Part shown: in pieces, positions 17,730-27,062 of the stretch
Position numbering within the stretch: position 1 is the first letter of the stretch
Layout: each line of letters opens with the position of its first letter
DNA from: Pseudomonadota bacterium
GTDB lineage: Bacteria > Pseudomonadota > Gammaproteobacteria > Burkholderiales > Burkholderiaceae_C
DNA: 56,546 nucleotides
Direction of reading: 5' to 3'
NCBI GenBank assembly: GCA_021841865.1
Contig: JAKCDM010000006.1
Location: 3,308 to 59,853 of the forward strand
Notes under the pieces: model-generated
What the model saw: only the letters and a program-made list of their open reading frames with translations
Database searches by the model: none
Told to the model about the DNA's origin: nothing
Made by a program: the position numbers and the translations under genes

Positions 17730-18514
17730 CGGTGCTCCCCTTCGGCGCCCGACGATTCATCGACCAGCACGCCGGCGACCACGCCGCCGAGCGCTGCCAG
17801 CATCAATCCGAGCTTGTAAGGCAGGCCGCGCGCCAGCAGCGCGATGGCCGCGGAACACAGCGCCGCCGCCAGCGCCGGACGCCGGCGCAGCAGCGGCGCG
17901 ACCATCGCGGTGAAGGTGGCCACCATCGCGAACTCCAGCCCCCAGCGACCCAGCCAGGGCCATCCGTGCCCGGCCCATACGCCGAGCGCGGTCCACGCCA
18001 GCCAGTTCAGGTACATGGCCAGGCACGACCCCAGGAAATACCAGTGCGCCCCCGTCGTCGGCAGCCCCTGCCGGGCATGCGCTCCGTAGCGCCGGTGCAC
18101 GACGGCGAAGGTCTCGTCGGTGAGCCAGAAGGCCAGCAGCACGCGCCAGCGCAGCGGCAGCCGCGCGACCATCGGCAGCAGCGTGGCCGCGTACAGCACA
18201 TGCCGCAGGTTGACCACCAGCGTGGTGAGCACGATCACCGGCACGGCCGCCTGCGCGGCCAGCAGGGTCAGCGCGATGAACTGCGCCGAGCCGGCGAACA
18301 CCAGCGCCGACATGGCCAGCGCGCCGGACGCGGGCAGGCCGTCGGGCGCGGCCAGCGCGCCGAAGATCAGCCCGAAAGGAGCCGCTCCCAGAAGCAGCGG
18401 CAAGGTATCGAACATGCCGCGCAGCATTTCGCTGCCGCGCGGCGCGCCGGTGCCGGGGTCGGCCAGGCGCCGCCCCGGCGCCGCGGCCAACGAACAGGAA
18501 TTCGAATCACTCAT
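17726..18514 (-). CDS. azlC: AzlC-type branched-chain amino acid exporter subunit
   Basis: Membrane permease of 262 residues. AzlC family hallmarks are visible: LPLLLGAAPFGLIFGALA, AMSALVFAGSAQFIALTLLA, NLRHVLYAATLLPMVARLP and the FWLTDETFAVVHRRY loop. It forms the large subunit of the AzlCD exporter. ATG 18514 chosen; an in-frame GTG two codons upstream is equally close. Divergent from the P-type ATPase across 135 bases. Confidence 0.9.
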   Translation of the reverse strand: MSDSNSCSLAAAPGRRLADPGTGAPRGSEMLRGMFDTLPLLLGAAPFGLIFGALAAPDGLPASGALAMSALVFAGSAQFIALTLLAAQAAVPVIVLTTLVVNLRHVLYAATLLPMVARLPLRWRVLLAFWLTDETFAVVHRRYGAHARQGLPTTGAHWYFLGSCLAMYLNWLAWTALGVWAGHGWPWLGRWGLEFAMVATFTAMVAPLLRRRPALAAALCSAAIALLARGLPYKLGLMLAALGGVVAGVLVDESSGAEGEHR

Positions 18515-18649
18515 GCGCACGAAGCGTAAGCGAAAGGACCAAGGAGGGCCTGGTTTGCGTCAGCACAAACAGCGGCCGATTCACCCGCTGCTGGCGCTCC
18601 ATGCGCGATACGCTGGGCGGGTCGAGCGCGAAATGGAGCCCTGGCAGCC

Positions 18650-21151
18650 ATGACCGACACCGCCAACACCCGAGCCTTGCCGCCGGCACCCGACGCCGGC
18701 GCCGAAACCCCCGAGCAACTGCTGGCCCGCCTGCAGTGCGACCGCAACGGCCTGTCCACCGACGAGGCGAACCGTCGCCTGCAGCGAGTGGGCCCGAACG
18801 CGCTGCCGCAGGCCCGCCAGAGCCTGCTGGCCAGGCTGCTGCGTTACTTCTGGGGCCCGATCGCCTGGATGATCGAAGCCGCAGCGCTGTTGTCGGCCCT
18901 GGTGCGCCACTGGCCCGACTTCGGCATCATCGTCGCGCTGCTGCTGTTCAACGCCGCGGTGGGCTTCTGGCAGGAGTACAAGGCCTCGAGCGCGCTGGAT
19001 GCCCTCAGGAAGCAACTGGCGCTGCGCTGCCGCGCGCTGCGCGACGCCCGCTGGAGCGAGCTCGACCCGGCCGCGCTGGTGCCGGGGGACATCGTGCGCG
19101 TGCGCCTGGGCGACGTCGTTCCAGCCGACATGCGCCTGCTCGACGGCGACTTCCTGAGCGTCGACCAGTCGGCGCTGACCGGCGAATCCCTGCCGGTCGA
19201 GCGCCGTGCCGGCGACGCGATCTATTCCGGCTCGATCGTCAAGCAAGGCGAGATGGTCGGCGTGGTCTACGCCACCGGAACGGGCACGTACCTGGGGCGC
19301 ACCGCCGAGCTGGTCGGCAAGGCCGGCGCCGCGTCGCATTTCCAGAAGGCGGTGCTCGACATCGGCGACTACCTGGTCTACATCAGCCTGGGACTGGTGG
19401 CGCTGCTGGTGCTGGTCGAACTGCAGCGCGGACTGCCTTGGATCGAGCTGCTGCAGTTCGCGCTGATCCTGACGGTGGCGTCGATCCCGGTGGCGATGCC
19501 CGCCGTGCTGTCGGTGACCATGGCGCTGGGAGCTCTGGCCTTGTCGAAGGAAAAGGCCATCGTCGCGCGCCTGGAGTCCATCGAGGAAATGGCGGCGGTC
19601 GACATCCTGTGCTCGGACAAGACCGGCACGCTGACCCTCAACCGGCTCAGCCTGGGCGAGCCGCTGCTGCTGCACGGAATCGACCCGGCACGGCTGACCC
19701 TGCACGCCTTGCTGGCCAGCCAGGCCGACGACGGCGACGCCATCGACGACGCCATCCACGCCGGCGGCGTGTCGATCCCGGAGGGCTGGACACTGACCCA
19801 CTTCATGCCCTTCGACCCGGTCGGCAAGCGCAGCGAAGCAAGCTGGGACGACGGGCAGGGCACGCACTGGCGCTTCAGCAAGGGCGCGCCGCAGGTCATG
19901 CTGGCGCTTGCCGCTCCCGACGAGGCGACGCGAGCGAGCGCGCAGCAATGGATCGACGCGCAGGCCGCGCGCGGCCTGCGCACCCTGGGGGTGGCCAGCC
20001 GCCGCGGCGACGACGCGTGGCGCCTGGACGGCGTGCTGGCACTGTACGACCCGCCTCGCCCGGACTCGCTTCAGACCATCGCCGATGCGCGTGCCCACGG
20101 CATCAGCGTGAAGATGGTCACGGGAGACAACCTGGCCATCGCGCGGGAGATCGGCGGCCAGCTGGGCATCGGGCGCAACATCGTGGCCGCCGAACAGGTG
20201 TTCGGCGACTCGGGCGCGAACGGCGTCGCGCTGGCCGCGCGCGTGACCGCCGCCGACGGCTTCGCGCAGGTATTCCCCGAGCACAAGTTCGGCATCGTCA
20301 AGGCGCTGCAGGACGCCGGTCACCGCGTTGCGATGACCGGCGACGGTGTCAACGACGCGCCCGCGCTCAAGCAGGCCGACGTGGGCATCGCGGTATCCGG
20401 CGCCACCGACGCGGCGCGTGCCGCGGCCGCGCTGATCCTGACCGAGCCGGGACTTTCGACCATCATCAAGGCCGTGGAAGAGGCGCGGCGAATTTTCGAG
20501 CGCATGAACAGCTACGCGGTGTACCGGATCACCGAAACCATCCGCATCATGATCTTCGTCGTGCTGGCGATGCTGGTCTACAACTTCTACCCGATCACTG
20601 CGGTGATGATCATCCTGCTGGCATTCTTCAACGACGTGCCCATCATGACCATCGCCTACGACCGCACCGCGGTCGACACGGCACCGGTGCGCTGGCAGAT
20701 GCGCCGCGTGCTCACCGTGTCGACGGTGATGGGCCTGACCGGCACCGCGGGCAGCTTCCTGATGCTGTGGCTTGCGCTGGACTGGCTGCACCTGCCGCTG
20801 CCGAAAGTGCAGACCTACATCTTTCTCAAGATGGCGGTCGCCGGGCACCTCACGCTGTTCGTGTCGCGAACCCGGGGAGCCTACTGGCGCAAGCCCTACC
20901 CCGCGCCGGCGATGATCTGGTCGGCGCTGCTGACCAAGCTGGCCGCCACGCTGCTGTGCGCCTGGGGCCTGGGCCTCGTGACCCCGATCAGCTGGGCGGA
21001 GATCGCGCTGGTGTGGGGCTATTCGATCGCGTGGTCGCTGCTGACCGACGGCGCCAAGCGCGCGGTGTACCGTCACCTCGAGCATGCCTCGCCCAGGCAC
21101 CAGCATTTCCTGCGCCTGCTCAAGAAACGCACCGTCGGGCACGGCCGCTGA
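18650..21151 (+). CDS. Plasma-membrane proton-efflux P-type ATPase (P3A type)
   Basis: 833-residue P-type ATPase. Actuator motif TGES is at 177-180, ion-site helix IPVAMPAVL at about 279-287, phosphorylation motif DKTGTLT at 323-329, and hinge GDGVNDAPALK near 565-575. The PVAMPAVL sequence and the overall size, without heavy-metal-binding N-terminal domains, fit the H+-ATPase (type IIIA) branch. It should pump protons out at ATP cost, giving acid resistance or membrane energisation. The C-terminal autoinhibitory extension of fungal enzymes is absent. A divergent promoter region is shared with azlC. Confidence 0.92.
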   Translation: MTDTANTRALPPAPDAGAETPEQLLARLQCDRNGLSTDEANRRLQRVGPNALPQARQSLLARLLRYFWGPIAWMIEAAALLSALVRHWPDFGIIVALLLFNAAVGFWQEYKASSALDALRKQLALRCRALRDARWSELDPAALVPGDIVRVRLGDVVPADMRLLDGDFLSVDQSALTGESLPVERRAGDAIYSGSIVKQGEMVGVVYATGTGTYLGRTAELVGKAGAASHFQKAVLDIGDYLVYISLGLVALLVLVELQRGLPWIELLQFALILTVASIPVAMPAVLSVTMALGALALSKEKAIVARLESIEEMAAVDILCSDKTGTLTLNRLSLGEPLLLHGIDPARLTLHALLASQADDGDAIDDAIHAGGVSIPEGWTLTHFMPFDPVGKRSEASWDDGQGTHWRFSKGAPQVMLALAAPDEATRASAQQWIDAQAARGLRTLGVASRRGDDAWRLDGVLALYDPPRPDSLQTIADARAHGISVKMVTGDNLAIAREIGGQLGIGRNIVAAEQVFGDSGANGVALAARVTAADGFAQVFPEHKFGIVKALQDAGHRVAMTGDGVNDAPALKQADVGIAVSGATDAARAAAALILTEPGLSTIIKAVEEARRIFERMNSYAVYRITETIRIMIFVVLAMLVYNFYPITAVMIILLAFFNDVPIMTIAYDRTAVDTAPVRWQMRRVLTVSTVMGLTGTAGSFLMLWLALDWLHLPLPKVQTYIFLKMAVAGHLTLFVSRTRGAYWRKPYPAPAMIWSALLTKLAATLLCAWGLGLVTPISWAEIALVWGYSIAWSLLTDGAKRAVYRHLEHASPRHQHFLRLLKKRTVGHGR

Positions 21152-21306
21152 CCCGGCCGCCGGGGCGGCGGTCCCATTCCGCTTCGAAAGCTTTCAGCAT
21201 GTTACGTGGGAATGCGGTGAAAATAGGCAGTTTGCGAACCCTGGGGCCACGAGCCCGCGGCAACGGCCGTGGCCGGCTTGACGCGCCCTCGCATTCCCGC
21301 ACCCCC

Positions 21307-22542
21307 ATGGCGATGACCCAGACCTCCTCGACGAACCCGTCCTCCTCGAAGCCCAGGCGCGAGCCGATGAGCGCGCAGGAGCGTCGCTCCAGCATGACCC
21401 TGGCGTCGATCTACGGCCTGCGCATGCTCGGGCTGTTCCTGATCCTGCCGGTGTTCGCGATCTACGCCCACGGACTGCCCGGCGGCGGCAATCGCTTCCT
21501 GGTCGGCCTCGCGCTGGGCATCTACGGCCTGACCCAGGCCGCGCTGCAGATTCCCTTCGGTCTTGCCAGCGACCGCTTCGGCCGCAAGCCGGTGATGATG
21601 CTGGGCATGCTGATCTTCGCGGTCGGCTCGTTCATGGCCGGCGTGGCGCACGGCATCGACGGCATCATCGTCGGGCGCGCGGTCCAGGGCGCCGGCGCGA
21701 TCTCGGCGGCGATCTCGGCGATGATCGCCGACTCGACCCGCGACCACAATCGCACCAAGGCCATGGCGATGGTCGGCATGACCATCGGAATGAGCTTCCT
21801 GGTCTCGCTGATCGCCGGCCCGGTGCTCTACCACTGGATCGGTGTGCCCGGCATGTTCGTGCTCACCGGCGTGCTGGCGCTGGTGGCCATCGCGGTGATC
21901 AAGTGGGTGGTGCCCGATGCGCCGATGAGCGCGCCGGCCGAGGAACTCGGCACCGGGGCTTCACGCGAGTCGGTGCTGACGCCGGCGTTGCTGCGACTGC
22001 ACTTCAGCATTTTCGTGGTCAACTTCGCGCAGGTGGCGATGTTCGTGGTCGTTCCGGTGGCACTGGTGCATCACGCCGGGATCCCGCTGAAGCACCACTG
22101 GATGGTCTACCTGCCGGTGACCATGGGCTCCTTCGTGCTGGCGATTCCCGGCATCGTCTGGGCCGAAAGCCGCGGCCACATGCGCGCGGTGCTGCGCGGC
22201 GGAGTCGCGCTGATGGGACTGAGCATGCTCGCGCTGGCCTTCGGCTATCGCAGCACCGTGCCGCTGATCGCCGAACTGTTCCTGTTCTTCGTCGCCTTCA
22301 ACCTGATGGAGGCGCTGCTGCCGTCGCTGGTGTCGCGCGTGGCGCCGGCCGCGCGCAAGGGGCTGGCGATGGGTGTCTACAACACCGCGCAGTCGCTGGG
22401 GCTGTTCGCCGGCGGCGCCGTCGGCGGCCTGCTGGCCAGGATGTGGTCGGCCGAAGGCGTGTTCCTCGCCTGCGCCGCGCTGTGCGCGGTGTGGCTGGTG
22501 GTGGCCTGGTTTGTGCAGCAGCCCCCGCGGCGCGGCCATTGA
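21307..22542 (+). CDS. MFS transporter, YajR-like
   Basis: Major facilitator of 411 residues with twelve predicted membrane helices. Motif A is intact (GLASDRFGRKP), and the N-terminal LRMLGLFLILPVFAIYAHGL and GIYGLTQAALQIPFG blocks resemble E. coli YajR closely. YajR carries a C-terminal ferredoxin-like YAM domain; this protein stops directly after helix twelve (WFVQQPPRRGH), so that domain is missing. Substrate unknown. Start at ATG 21307; MSAQERR at 21367 is an alternative. Confidence 0.88.
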   Translation: MAMTQTSSTNPSSSKPRREPMSAQERRSSMTLASIYGLRMLGLFLILPVFAIYAHGLPGGGNRFLVGLALGIYGLTQAALQIPFGLASDRFGRKPVMMLGMLIFAVGSFMAGVAHGIDGIIVGRAVQGAGAISAAISAMIADSTRDHNRTKAMAMVGMTIGMSFLVSLIAGPVLYHWIGVPGMFVLTGVLALVAIAVIKWVVPDAPMSAPAEELGTGASRESVLTPALLRLHFSIFVVNFAQVAMFVVVPVALVHHAGIPLKHHWMVYLPVTMGSFVLAIPGIVWAESRGHMRAVLRGGVALMGLSMLALAFGYRSTVPLIAELFLFFVAFNLMEALLPSLVSRVAPAARKGLAMGVYNTAQSLGLFAGGAVGGLLARMWSAEGVFLACAALCAVWLVVAWFVQQPPRRGH

Positions 22543-22549
22543 GCCCGGC

Positions 22550-22565
22550 GCCCGGCCGGGCCCGG
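22550..22565 (+). terminator. Palindrome after the MFS gene
   Basis: GCCCGGCCGGGC (22550-22561) is a perfect palindrome overlapping CCGGGCCCGG, eight bases after the stop codon. It could form a G+C-rich hairpin. No U-run follows, so termination efficiency is uncertain. Confidence 0.35.
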
Positions 22566-22696
22566 CCCGGCTACCATGGAGCCGGCGCAGCTGGCCCCCG
22601 GGTATTGCGCTGCCGCGCGAATCCGCTGCTCCGTCGGGCGCGGCCGGCAGCGGCCTGCTGCCCCGACTGGTTTTCATCCCATGGGATCGACGTTTC

Positions 22697-24085
22697 GTGT
22701 CTGAACCGAATTCCGAGCCATCATCGTCGCCGGCTGGCGCCGGCTCCAGCCGGCGTCGCCCGGGCACGCCGCGCGACCTGCTGCGCACCGCGCGCTCGCG
22801 AGGTCGCCGGCTGTTCCTGCAATTCGGCCTGCCGTGGGGCGGCGCGCTGCTGGTCGGGCTGGTCGCCGTGCTGTACGCCCAATGGAGCGAGGATGCGTAC
22901 GAGCTGTTCCTGCACTGGATCTCAGGGCGCAGCTGGCTGGCCTTCCTGATCACGCCATCGATCACGGTGCTGTGCGTGTTCCTGACCCGCCGCTGGTTCT
23001 CGGGCAGCGAGGGCAGCGGCATCCCGCAGGTCATCGCGGCGCTGCACGCGCCGCCCGACGACACGCTGATGAAGCGCCTGTTCGGGCTGCGGGTCATCGT
23101 CGGCAAGCTGGGCATTTCGCTGCTCGGATTTCTCGGCGGCATGACCATCGGGCGCGAAGGCCCGACGGTGCACCTGGGCGCGGCCATCATGGCCGAGACC
23201 CGGCGCCTGTATCCGCACCAGGGCAAGCGACTGGAGCGCTCGCTGCTGCTTGCCGGCGCCGCAGCCGGGCTGTCGGGCGCGTTCAACACCCCGCTGGCCG
23301 GGGTGATCTTCGCCATCGAGGAACTCGCGCGCGACTTCGAGAGCCGAACCAACGGGGTGATGATCACCGCCGTCGTGTTCTCCGGCCTGACCTCGCTGGC
23401 GCTGGCGGGCAACTACCTGTACTTCGGCCAGATCAACGTTCCGCAGAACTTCGGCATCGGCTTCTTCCTGCCGGTGGTCGTGATCGCGCTGCTGTGCGGA
23501 CTGGCCGGCGCGGCGTTCAACCTGGCGCTGTTGCGCCCCGATGCCTGGATGCCCCGGCCGCTGCGCGAATGGCGCAGCGCCAAGCCCCTGCTGTACGCGC
23601 TGGTCATCGGACTGCTCATCGCCGCGCTGGGCGTGGCCACCCACGGCCAGACCTGGGGCAGCGGCTACGACCAGGCACGCCACCTGCTGGACGGCAGCGC
23701 GTCGGTGAGCCCGCTGTACGCGCTGACCAAGTGGGCGGCGATGGTCATCAGCTACATGGCCGGCATCCCCGGCGGCCTGTTCTCGCCGTCGCTGTCGATC
23801 GGCGCCGGACTGGCGCAGTGGGTGCATGCGCTGTTCGCGTCGGCGCCGATGCCGGCGCTGATCGCGCTGTGCATGGCAGGCTACCTGGCCGCGGTGACGC
23901 AGTCGCCGCTGACCTCCTTTGTCATTGTCATGGAAATGACCAACGGCACCGGTATGGTGATCCCGATGATGGCGGTCGCGCTGGTCGCCACGCGCATCTC
24001 CAACCTGTTCACGCCGCCGCTGTACGAGGCGCTGGCGGAGAAGAACTACTTCGGAAAGACCGCACAGGAGCACAAGGCGGCCTGA
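22697..24085 (+). CDS. ClC-family chloride channel/transporter
   Basis: ClC protein of 462 residues with all canonical ion-path motifs: GSGIP (106-110), GREGP with gating Glu154 (152-156), and IPGGLFSPSLSIGAG later. No CBS domains. The motifs match the CLC-ec1 exchanger class, though channel or exchanger activity cannot be read from sequence. GTG at 22697 (VSEPNSEPSS) is the only start near the expected position. Residues 1-35 are a disordered Ser/Pro/Arg-rich tail. A paralogue with divergent motifs and CBS domains lies at 10790. Confidence 0.9.
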   Translation: MSEPNSEPSSSPAGAGSSRRRPGTPRDLLRTARSRGRRLFLQFGLPWGGALLVGLVAVLYAQWSEDAYELFLHWISGRSWLAFLITPSITVLCVFLTRRWFSGSEGSGIPQVIAALHAPPDDTLMKRLFGLRVIVGKLGISLLGFLGGMTIGREGPTVHLGAAIMAETRRLYPHQGKRLERSLLLAGAAAGLSGAFNTPLAGVIFAIEELARDFESRTNGVMITAVVFSGLTSLALAGNYLYFGQINVPQNFGIGFFLPVVVIALLCGLAGAAFNLALLRPDAWMPRPLREWRSAKPLLYALVIGLLIAALGVATHGQTWGSGYDQARHLLDGSASVSPLYALTKWAAMVISYMAGIPGGLFSPSLSIGAGLAQWVHALFASAPMPALIALCMAGYLAAVTQSPLTSFVIVMEMTNGTGMVIPMMAVALVATRISNLFTPPLYEALAEKNYFGKTAQEHKAA

Positions 24086-24152
24086 ACCTGGCCGCGCGGT
24101 GCTTGCGGTTTTCGGCGATGATGGATGAGTCCGGGGCCTGGAGGAATCGGCG

Positions 24153-25013
24153 ATGAAGCGTTTGGACGGCGTGGAGATCGGGGCGCTGATCGTGCTGATG
24201 GCCGCCATCGTGCTGGCGCTGCTGCACTGGGAAAGCGTGCAGCGCATGCTGGGCTACGTGCTGCACGATCACCAGCATTCGCCGGTGGCGACGACCGCCT
24301 CCGTCGCCCCCGGAGTGAGCGCGCCGATTGCGTCGGCGCCTGCTTCGGCACCGACGCAATTGCAGTTGCCCGCCGCATCCCGGCCGCTGCCGTCGCTTGC
24401 GCAAAGCGATCGGGAGTTCGGCTCCGCGGTGTCGTCGCTGGTGGGGCGCAAGGCCTTCGCCGAATGGTGGGTGCCCGACCACCTGATCCTGCACCTGGTG
24501 TCGACCATCGACAACCTGGCGCGAGCGCAGGCTCCCGTCGCGGCGTGGCCGGTGCGCCCGGCGCCGGGCCGCCTGCAGGTGCGCGCCGACGGCAAGGCCT
24601 GGGTGATCGACCCGGCCAACGACGCACGCTACGCGCCGTACATGGCCGCGGTGCGCATGATCGACCCGGCCCGCGTGGTGTCCGTCTACCTCGACTTCTA
24701 TCCGTTGTTCCAGCAGGCATGGCGCGAACTCGGCTATCCGAAGGGACAGTTCAACGACCGCCTGCTGCAGGTGATCGACAATCTGCTGGCCGCTCCCGAG
24801 CCGGACAGCCCGCCGCGCCTGGTGCAACCCCACGTGCTGTTCCGCTATGCCGACCCCGGACTGGAATCGGCGTCCGCGGGACAGAAGATCCTCATGCGCA
24901 TCGGCCCGGCCGACGAGCGTGAGGTCAAGGCCAAGCTGCGCGCGCTGCGCGCCGAGCTGCTGCGGCACATGCGGGCGGCGGCCTCGGCCTCGACCCCGAT
25001 GCAACAACCTTGA
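24153..25013 (+). CDS. DUF3014 membrane-anchored protein
   Basis: 286 residues with one N-terminal transmembrane helix (about 9-25, IGALIVLMAAIVLALLHW), a Pro/Ala/Ser-rich linker to about 75, then a soluble periplasmic domain matching DUF3014 (GRKAFAEWWVPDHLILHLV, RYAPYMAAVRMIDPARVV, VYLDFYPLFQQAWRELGYP). Function is unknown. The ATG follows GGAGG (24142-24146) at good spacing. The next gene encodes another exported protein, 27 bases downstream. Confidence 0.85.
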   Translation: MKRLDGVEIGALIVLMAAIVLALLHWESVQRMLGYVLHDHQHSPVATTASVAPGVSAPIASAPASAPTQLQLPAASRPLPSLAQSDREFGSAVSSLVGRKAFAEWWVPDHLILHLVSTIDNLARAQAPVAAWPVRPAPGRLQVRADGKAWVIDPANDARYAPYMAAVRMIDPARVVSVYLDFYPLFQQAWRELGYPKGQFNDRLLQVIDNLLAAPEPDSPPRLVQPHVLFRYADPGLESASAGQKILMRIGPADEREVKAKLRALRAELLRHMRAAASASTPMQQP

Positions 25014-25040
25014 ATCGACCGCTTTCCCGAGACACCACCC

Positions 25041-25613
25041 ATGCCCGCCTCCCCTTCCCTGCGCCTGCTCGGCACCGTTGCGCTCGCGCTGGCCCCGCTC
25101 CTGAGCCTGCCCGCGGCGCGCGCCGCGACGACCCCATCCCCGGCGGCCAGCGGCGCGCAGCCCTCGCCGGCGCTGCGCGTGGCCTTCGTCGATACCGCTC
25201 GCATCCTGCGCGACTCGGCCATGGCCAAGGCCGCATCGCAAAAGCTCGAACAGCGCTTCGAACCCCGCAGGCGCAAGCTGGCCGCGCTCAGCCAGCGCAT
25301 CGACGCGCTGCGCACCAGGCTGCAGGACAACTCGGTGGTGATGTCCGATGACCAGCGCATGCAGGCACAGCAGCAGCTGGCCGACCTGAGCCGTCAGTTC
25401 CGCGACGACCAGCAGGCCTTCGCCGAGGACCTGAATTCGCAGCGCAACGCCGATGTCAGCCGCATCCTGGACAAGGCCAACGCGGTGGTCGACCAGGTGG
25501 CTCGCCGCATGGGCTGCGACATCGTGTTCCAGAACGCGGTCTACGTGAATCCGCACATCGACATCACCAACGCGGTGATCCACGCCCTCGACGCGGAAAA
25601 GCCCTCGCGCTGA
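25041..25613 (+). CDS. OmpH/Skp-like periplasmic chaperone
   Basis: 190 residues. A signal peptide (about 1-28, ending ARAATT) is followed by a Pro/Ser linker and the Skp opening RVAFVDTARILRDSAMAKAA. A long charged coiled coil (about 65-135: QKLEQRFEPRRRKLAALSQR, RDDQQAFAEDLNSQRNADVS) follows, and the fold closes with CDIVFQNAVYVNPHIDITNA. Skp holds outer-membrane proteins in the periplasm. The usual bamA/lpxD neighbours are absent, so this may be a second, specialised copy. Confidence 0.82.
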   Translation: MPASPSLRLLGTVALALAPLLSLPAARAATTPSPAASGAQPSPALRVAFVDTARILRDSAMAKAASQKLEQRFEPRRRKLAALSQRIDALRTRLQDNSVVMSDDQRMQAQQQLADLSRQFRDDQQAFAEDLNSQRNADVSRILDKANAVVDQVARRMGCDIVFQNAVYVNPHIDITNAVIHALDAEKPSR

Positions 25614-25623
25614 GCGCACCCCG

Positions 25624-25639
25624 GGGCCGGGCCCGGCCC
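25624..25639. terminator. Palindrome between convergent genes
   Basis: GGGCCGGG-CCCGGCCC is a perfect 16-base palindrome in the 42-base gap between the convergent Skp-like and hibernation-factor genes. It could serve both as a stem-loop. No flanking U-run, so this is a terminator-like element only. Confidence 0.4.
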
Positions 25640-25655
25640 TGCCGCGCGCATCGCG

Positions 25656-26009
25656 TCAGGCCTCGGGATGGTGGGTCTTGACGTCGCCGCGCTCGATGCG
25701 CGCGAGATCCTCCACGCGGCGCTCCATCGCGTCGAAGGCGTCGCGCACGGCGACGAATGCGTCCTCGTGCTGCTGGTTCGCCGCCGGCTCGCGGTTGACC
25801 ACCAGTTCATGCCCCGGAGCCGTGACGTCGACTCGCACTTGAAAGTGGTGCCCCTGACGCTGATGCAGCCTGTGGGGCTCGACCGTGACCCGACAGCTCA
25901 TGAGATGGGGATGCAGGTGCTGCAGGTGCTCGATGCGCTGCTCGATGCGCTCGCGCAGCGCGGCGCTGGGCTCCATGCCCCTGAAAACGATCCTGGGTTC
26001 GGCTTGCAT
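25656..26009 (-). CDS. HPF/RaiA-family ribosome hibernation factor
   Basis: 117 residues, single S30AE-type domain: RIVFRGMEPSAALRERIEQR, CRVTVEPHRLHQRQGHHFQV, RVDVTAPGHELVVNRE, and AFVAVRDAFDAMERRVEDL. These short forms bind the decoding centre and silence ribosomes in stationary phase. The MQAEPRI start at 26009 has an AAGGAG box ten bases upstream. It lacks the C-terminal dimerisation domain of long HPF, so it is a short-HPF/YfiA-like protein. Confidence 0.87.
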   Translation of the reverse strand: MQAEPRIVFRGMEPSAALRERIEQRIEHLQHLHPHLMSCRVTVEPHRLHQRQGHHFQVRVDVTAPGHELVVNREPAANQQHEDAFVAVRDAFDAMERRVEDLARIERGDVKTHHPEA

Positions 26010-26095
26010 GCCCACGCTCCTTCTGCTCGTGACTCGGAGCTTCAGTGTCGCGCGGGTGGGCGCGGCATGCCTTGATGCAACGCAGCCAGCACGCT

Positions 26096-26944
26096 TCAAG
26101 GCCGGGCGTGGCAAGAGGCCTGCCATTGCGCGAAGATCGCGGCCAGCGCGTGCACTCCGTCGCTCAAGGCAGCGGGGCCGGGCTGCAGGATCAGCGGCGA
26201 CTTGATTTCGTGCAGCTGACCGTCGCGGACCGCCGGGATGTCCTGCCAGCCCGGGCGTGCGGCGACCCGCGCCGGCTGGAACTTCTTGCCGCACCATGAG
26301 CCGACGATGATCTCGGGAGCTCGGCGCGGCACCTCGCCGGAATCATGGATGATTCGCTGCGCCCCCAGCGCCCCTTCGGCGAGCTCGGCGAACACATCGT
26401 CGCCGCCGGCCAGCGCGATGAGTTCGCTGACCCAGCGGATGCCGCAGATCATCGGCTGATCCCATTCCTCGAAGTACACCCGCGGGCGCCTGGGCCAGGC
26501 CGCGGCCTGGCGCCGCAAGCGCTCGAATCCGGCCTGCCATTGCGCCACGAGGCGCTGCGCGCGCCGCGGCGCGCCGACCATGGCGCCCAGGCGCAGCACG
26601 TAGCCGAGGATCTCCGCGACGCTGCGCTGGTTGCTGATCCACACCTCGATGCCACGGCCGATCAGCTCGCGAGCGATGTCGGCCTGCAGGTCCGAGAAGC
26701 CGAGCACGAGGTCGGGACGCAGCGCGACGATGCGCTCGATGTTGGCGCTCGTGAACGCGCTGACCCGGGGCTTTTCGCGACGCGCCTGCGGCGGACGCAC
26801 GGTGAAGCCCGAGATGCCGACGATGCGCCGCTGCTCGCCCAGCAGATAGAGGGTCTCGGTCGACTCCTCGGTCAGGCAGACGATTCGCTCGGGCAGGCGA
26901 GGCGCCGGCTCGCAGGCTTGGCGGGGGCTCGGGACAGGGTTCAC
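26096..26944 (-). CDS. Cobalamin-binding (BtuF-like) periplasmic-binding-fold protein
   Basis: 282 residues of the helical-backbone metal/B12-binding fold: RIVCLTEESTETLYLLGEQR, VGISGFTVRPPQARREKPRV, NIERIVALRPDLVLGFSDLQ, and VYFEEWDQPMICGIRWVSEL. The last two blocks are typical of proteins annotated as cobalamin-binding in Burkholderiales. No convincing signal peptide follows the GTG at 26944, and upstream codons do not supply one, so export is uncertain or the start is wrong. It is divergent from pabBC. No BtuCD permease lies nearby. B12 as ligand is inferred. Confidence 0.75.
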   Translation of the reverse strand: MNPVPSPRQACEPAPRLPERIVCLTEESTETLYLLGEQRRIVGISGFTVRPPQARREKPRVSAFTSANIERIVALRPDLVLGFSDLQADIARELIGRGIEVWISNQRSVAEILGYVLRLGAMVGAPRRAQRLVAQWQAGFERLRRQAAAWPRRPRVYFEEWDQPMICGIRWVSELIALAGGDDVFAELAEGALGAQRIIHDSGEVPRRAPEIIVGSWCGKKFQPARVAARPGWQDIPAVRDGQLHEIKSPLILQPGPAALSDGVHALAAIFAQWQASCHARP

Positions 26945-27062
26945 GGTGGGGGTTCCGGGGACGACGGGCGCGGTCCGCGGCGGACCATGATAAACACTCG
27001 CTGACGCGCACCGACCACCCAGGCCGCGTCTGGCATGTGAATTGCTACCGACGGATCTCGAG

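Noticed and set aside
18601-22542. Very long plus-strand frame of over 1300 codons running through the ATPase region into the MFS gene
   Set aside because: Its first 900 codons are a shifted reading of the ATPase gene, with Arg/Ala/Gly-rich low-complexity sequence and no domain. Only the MFS part from 21307 is real.
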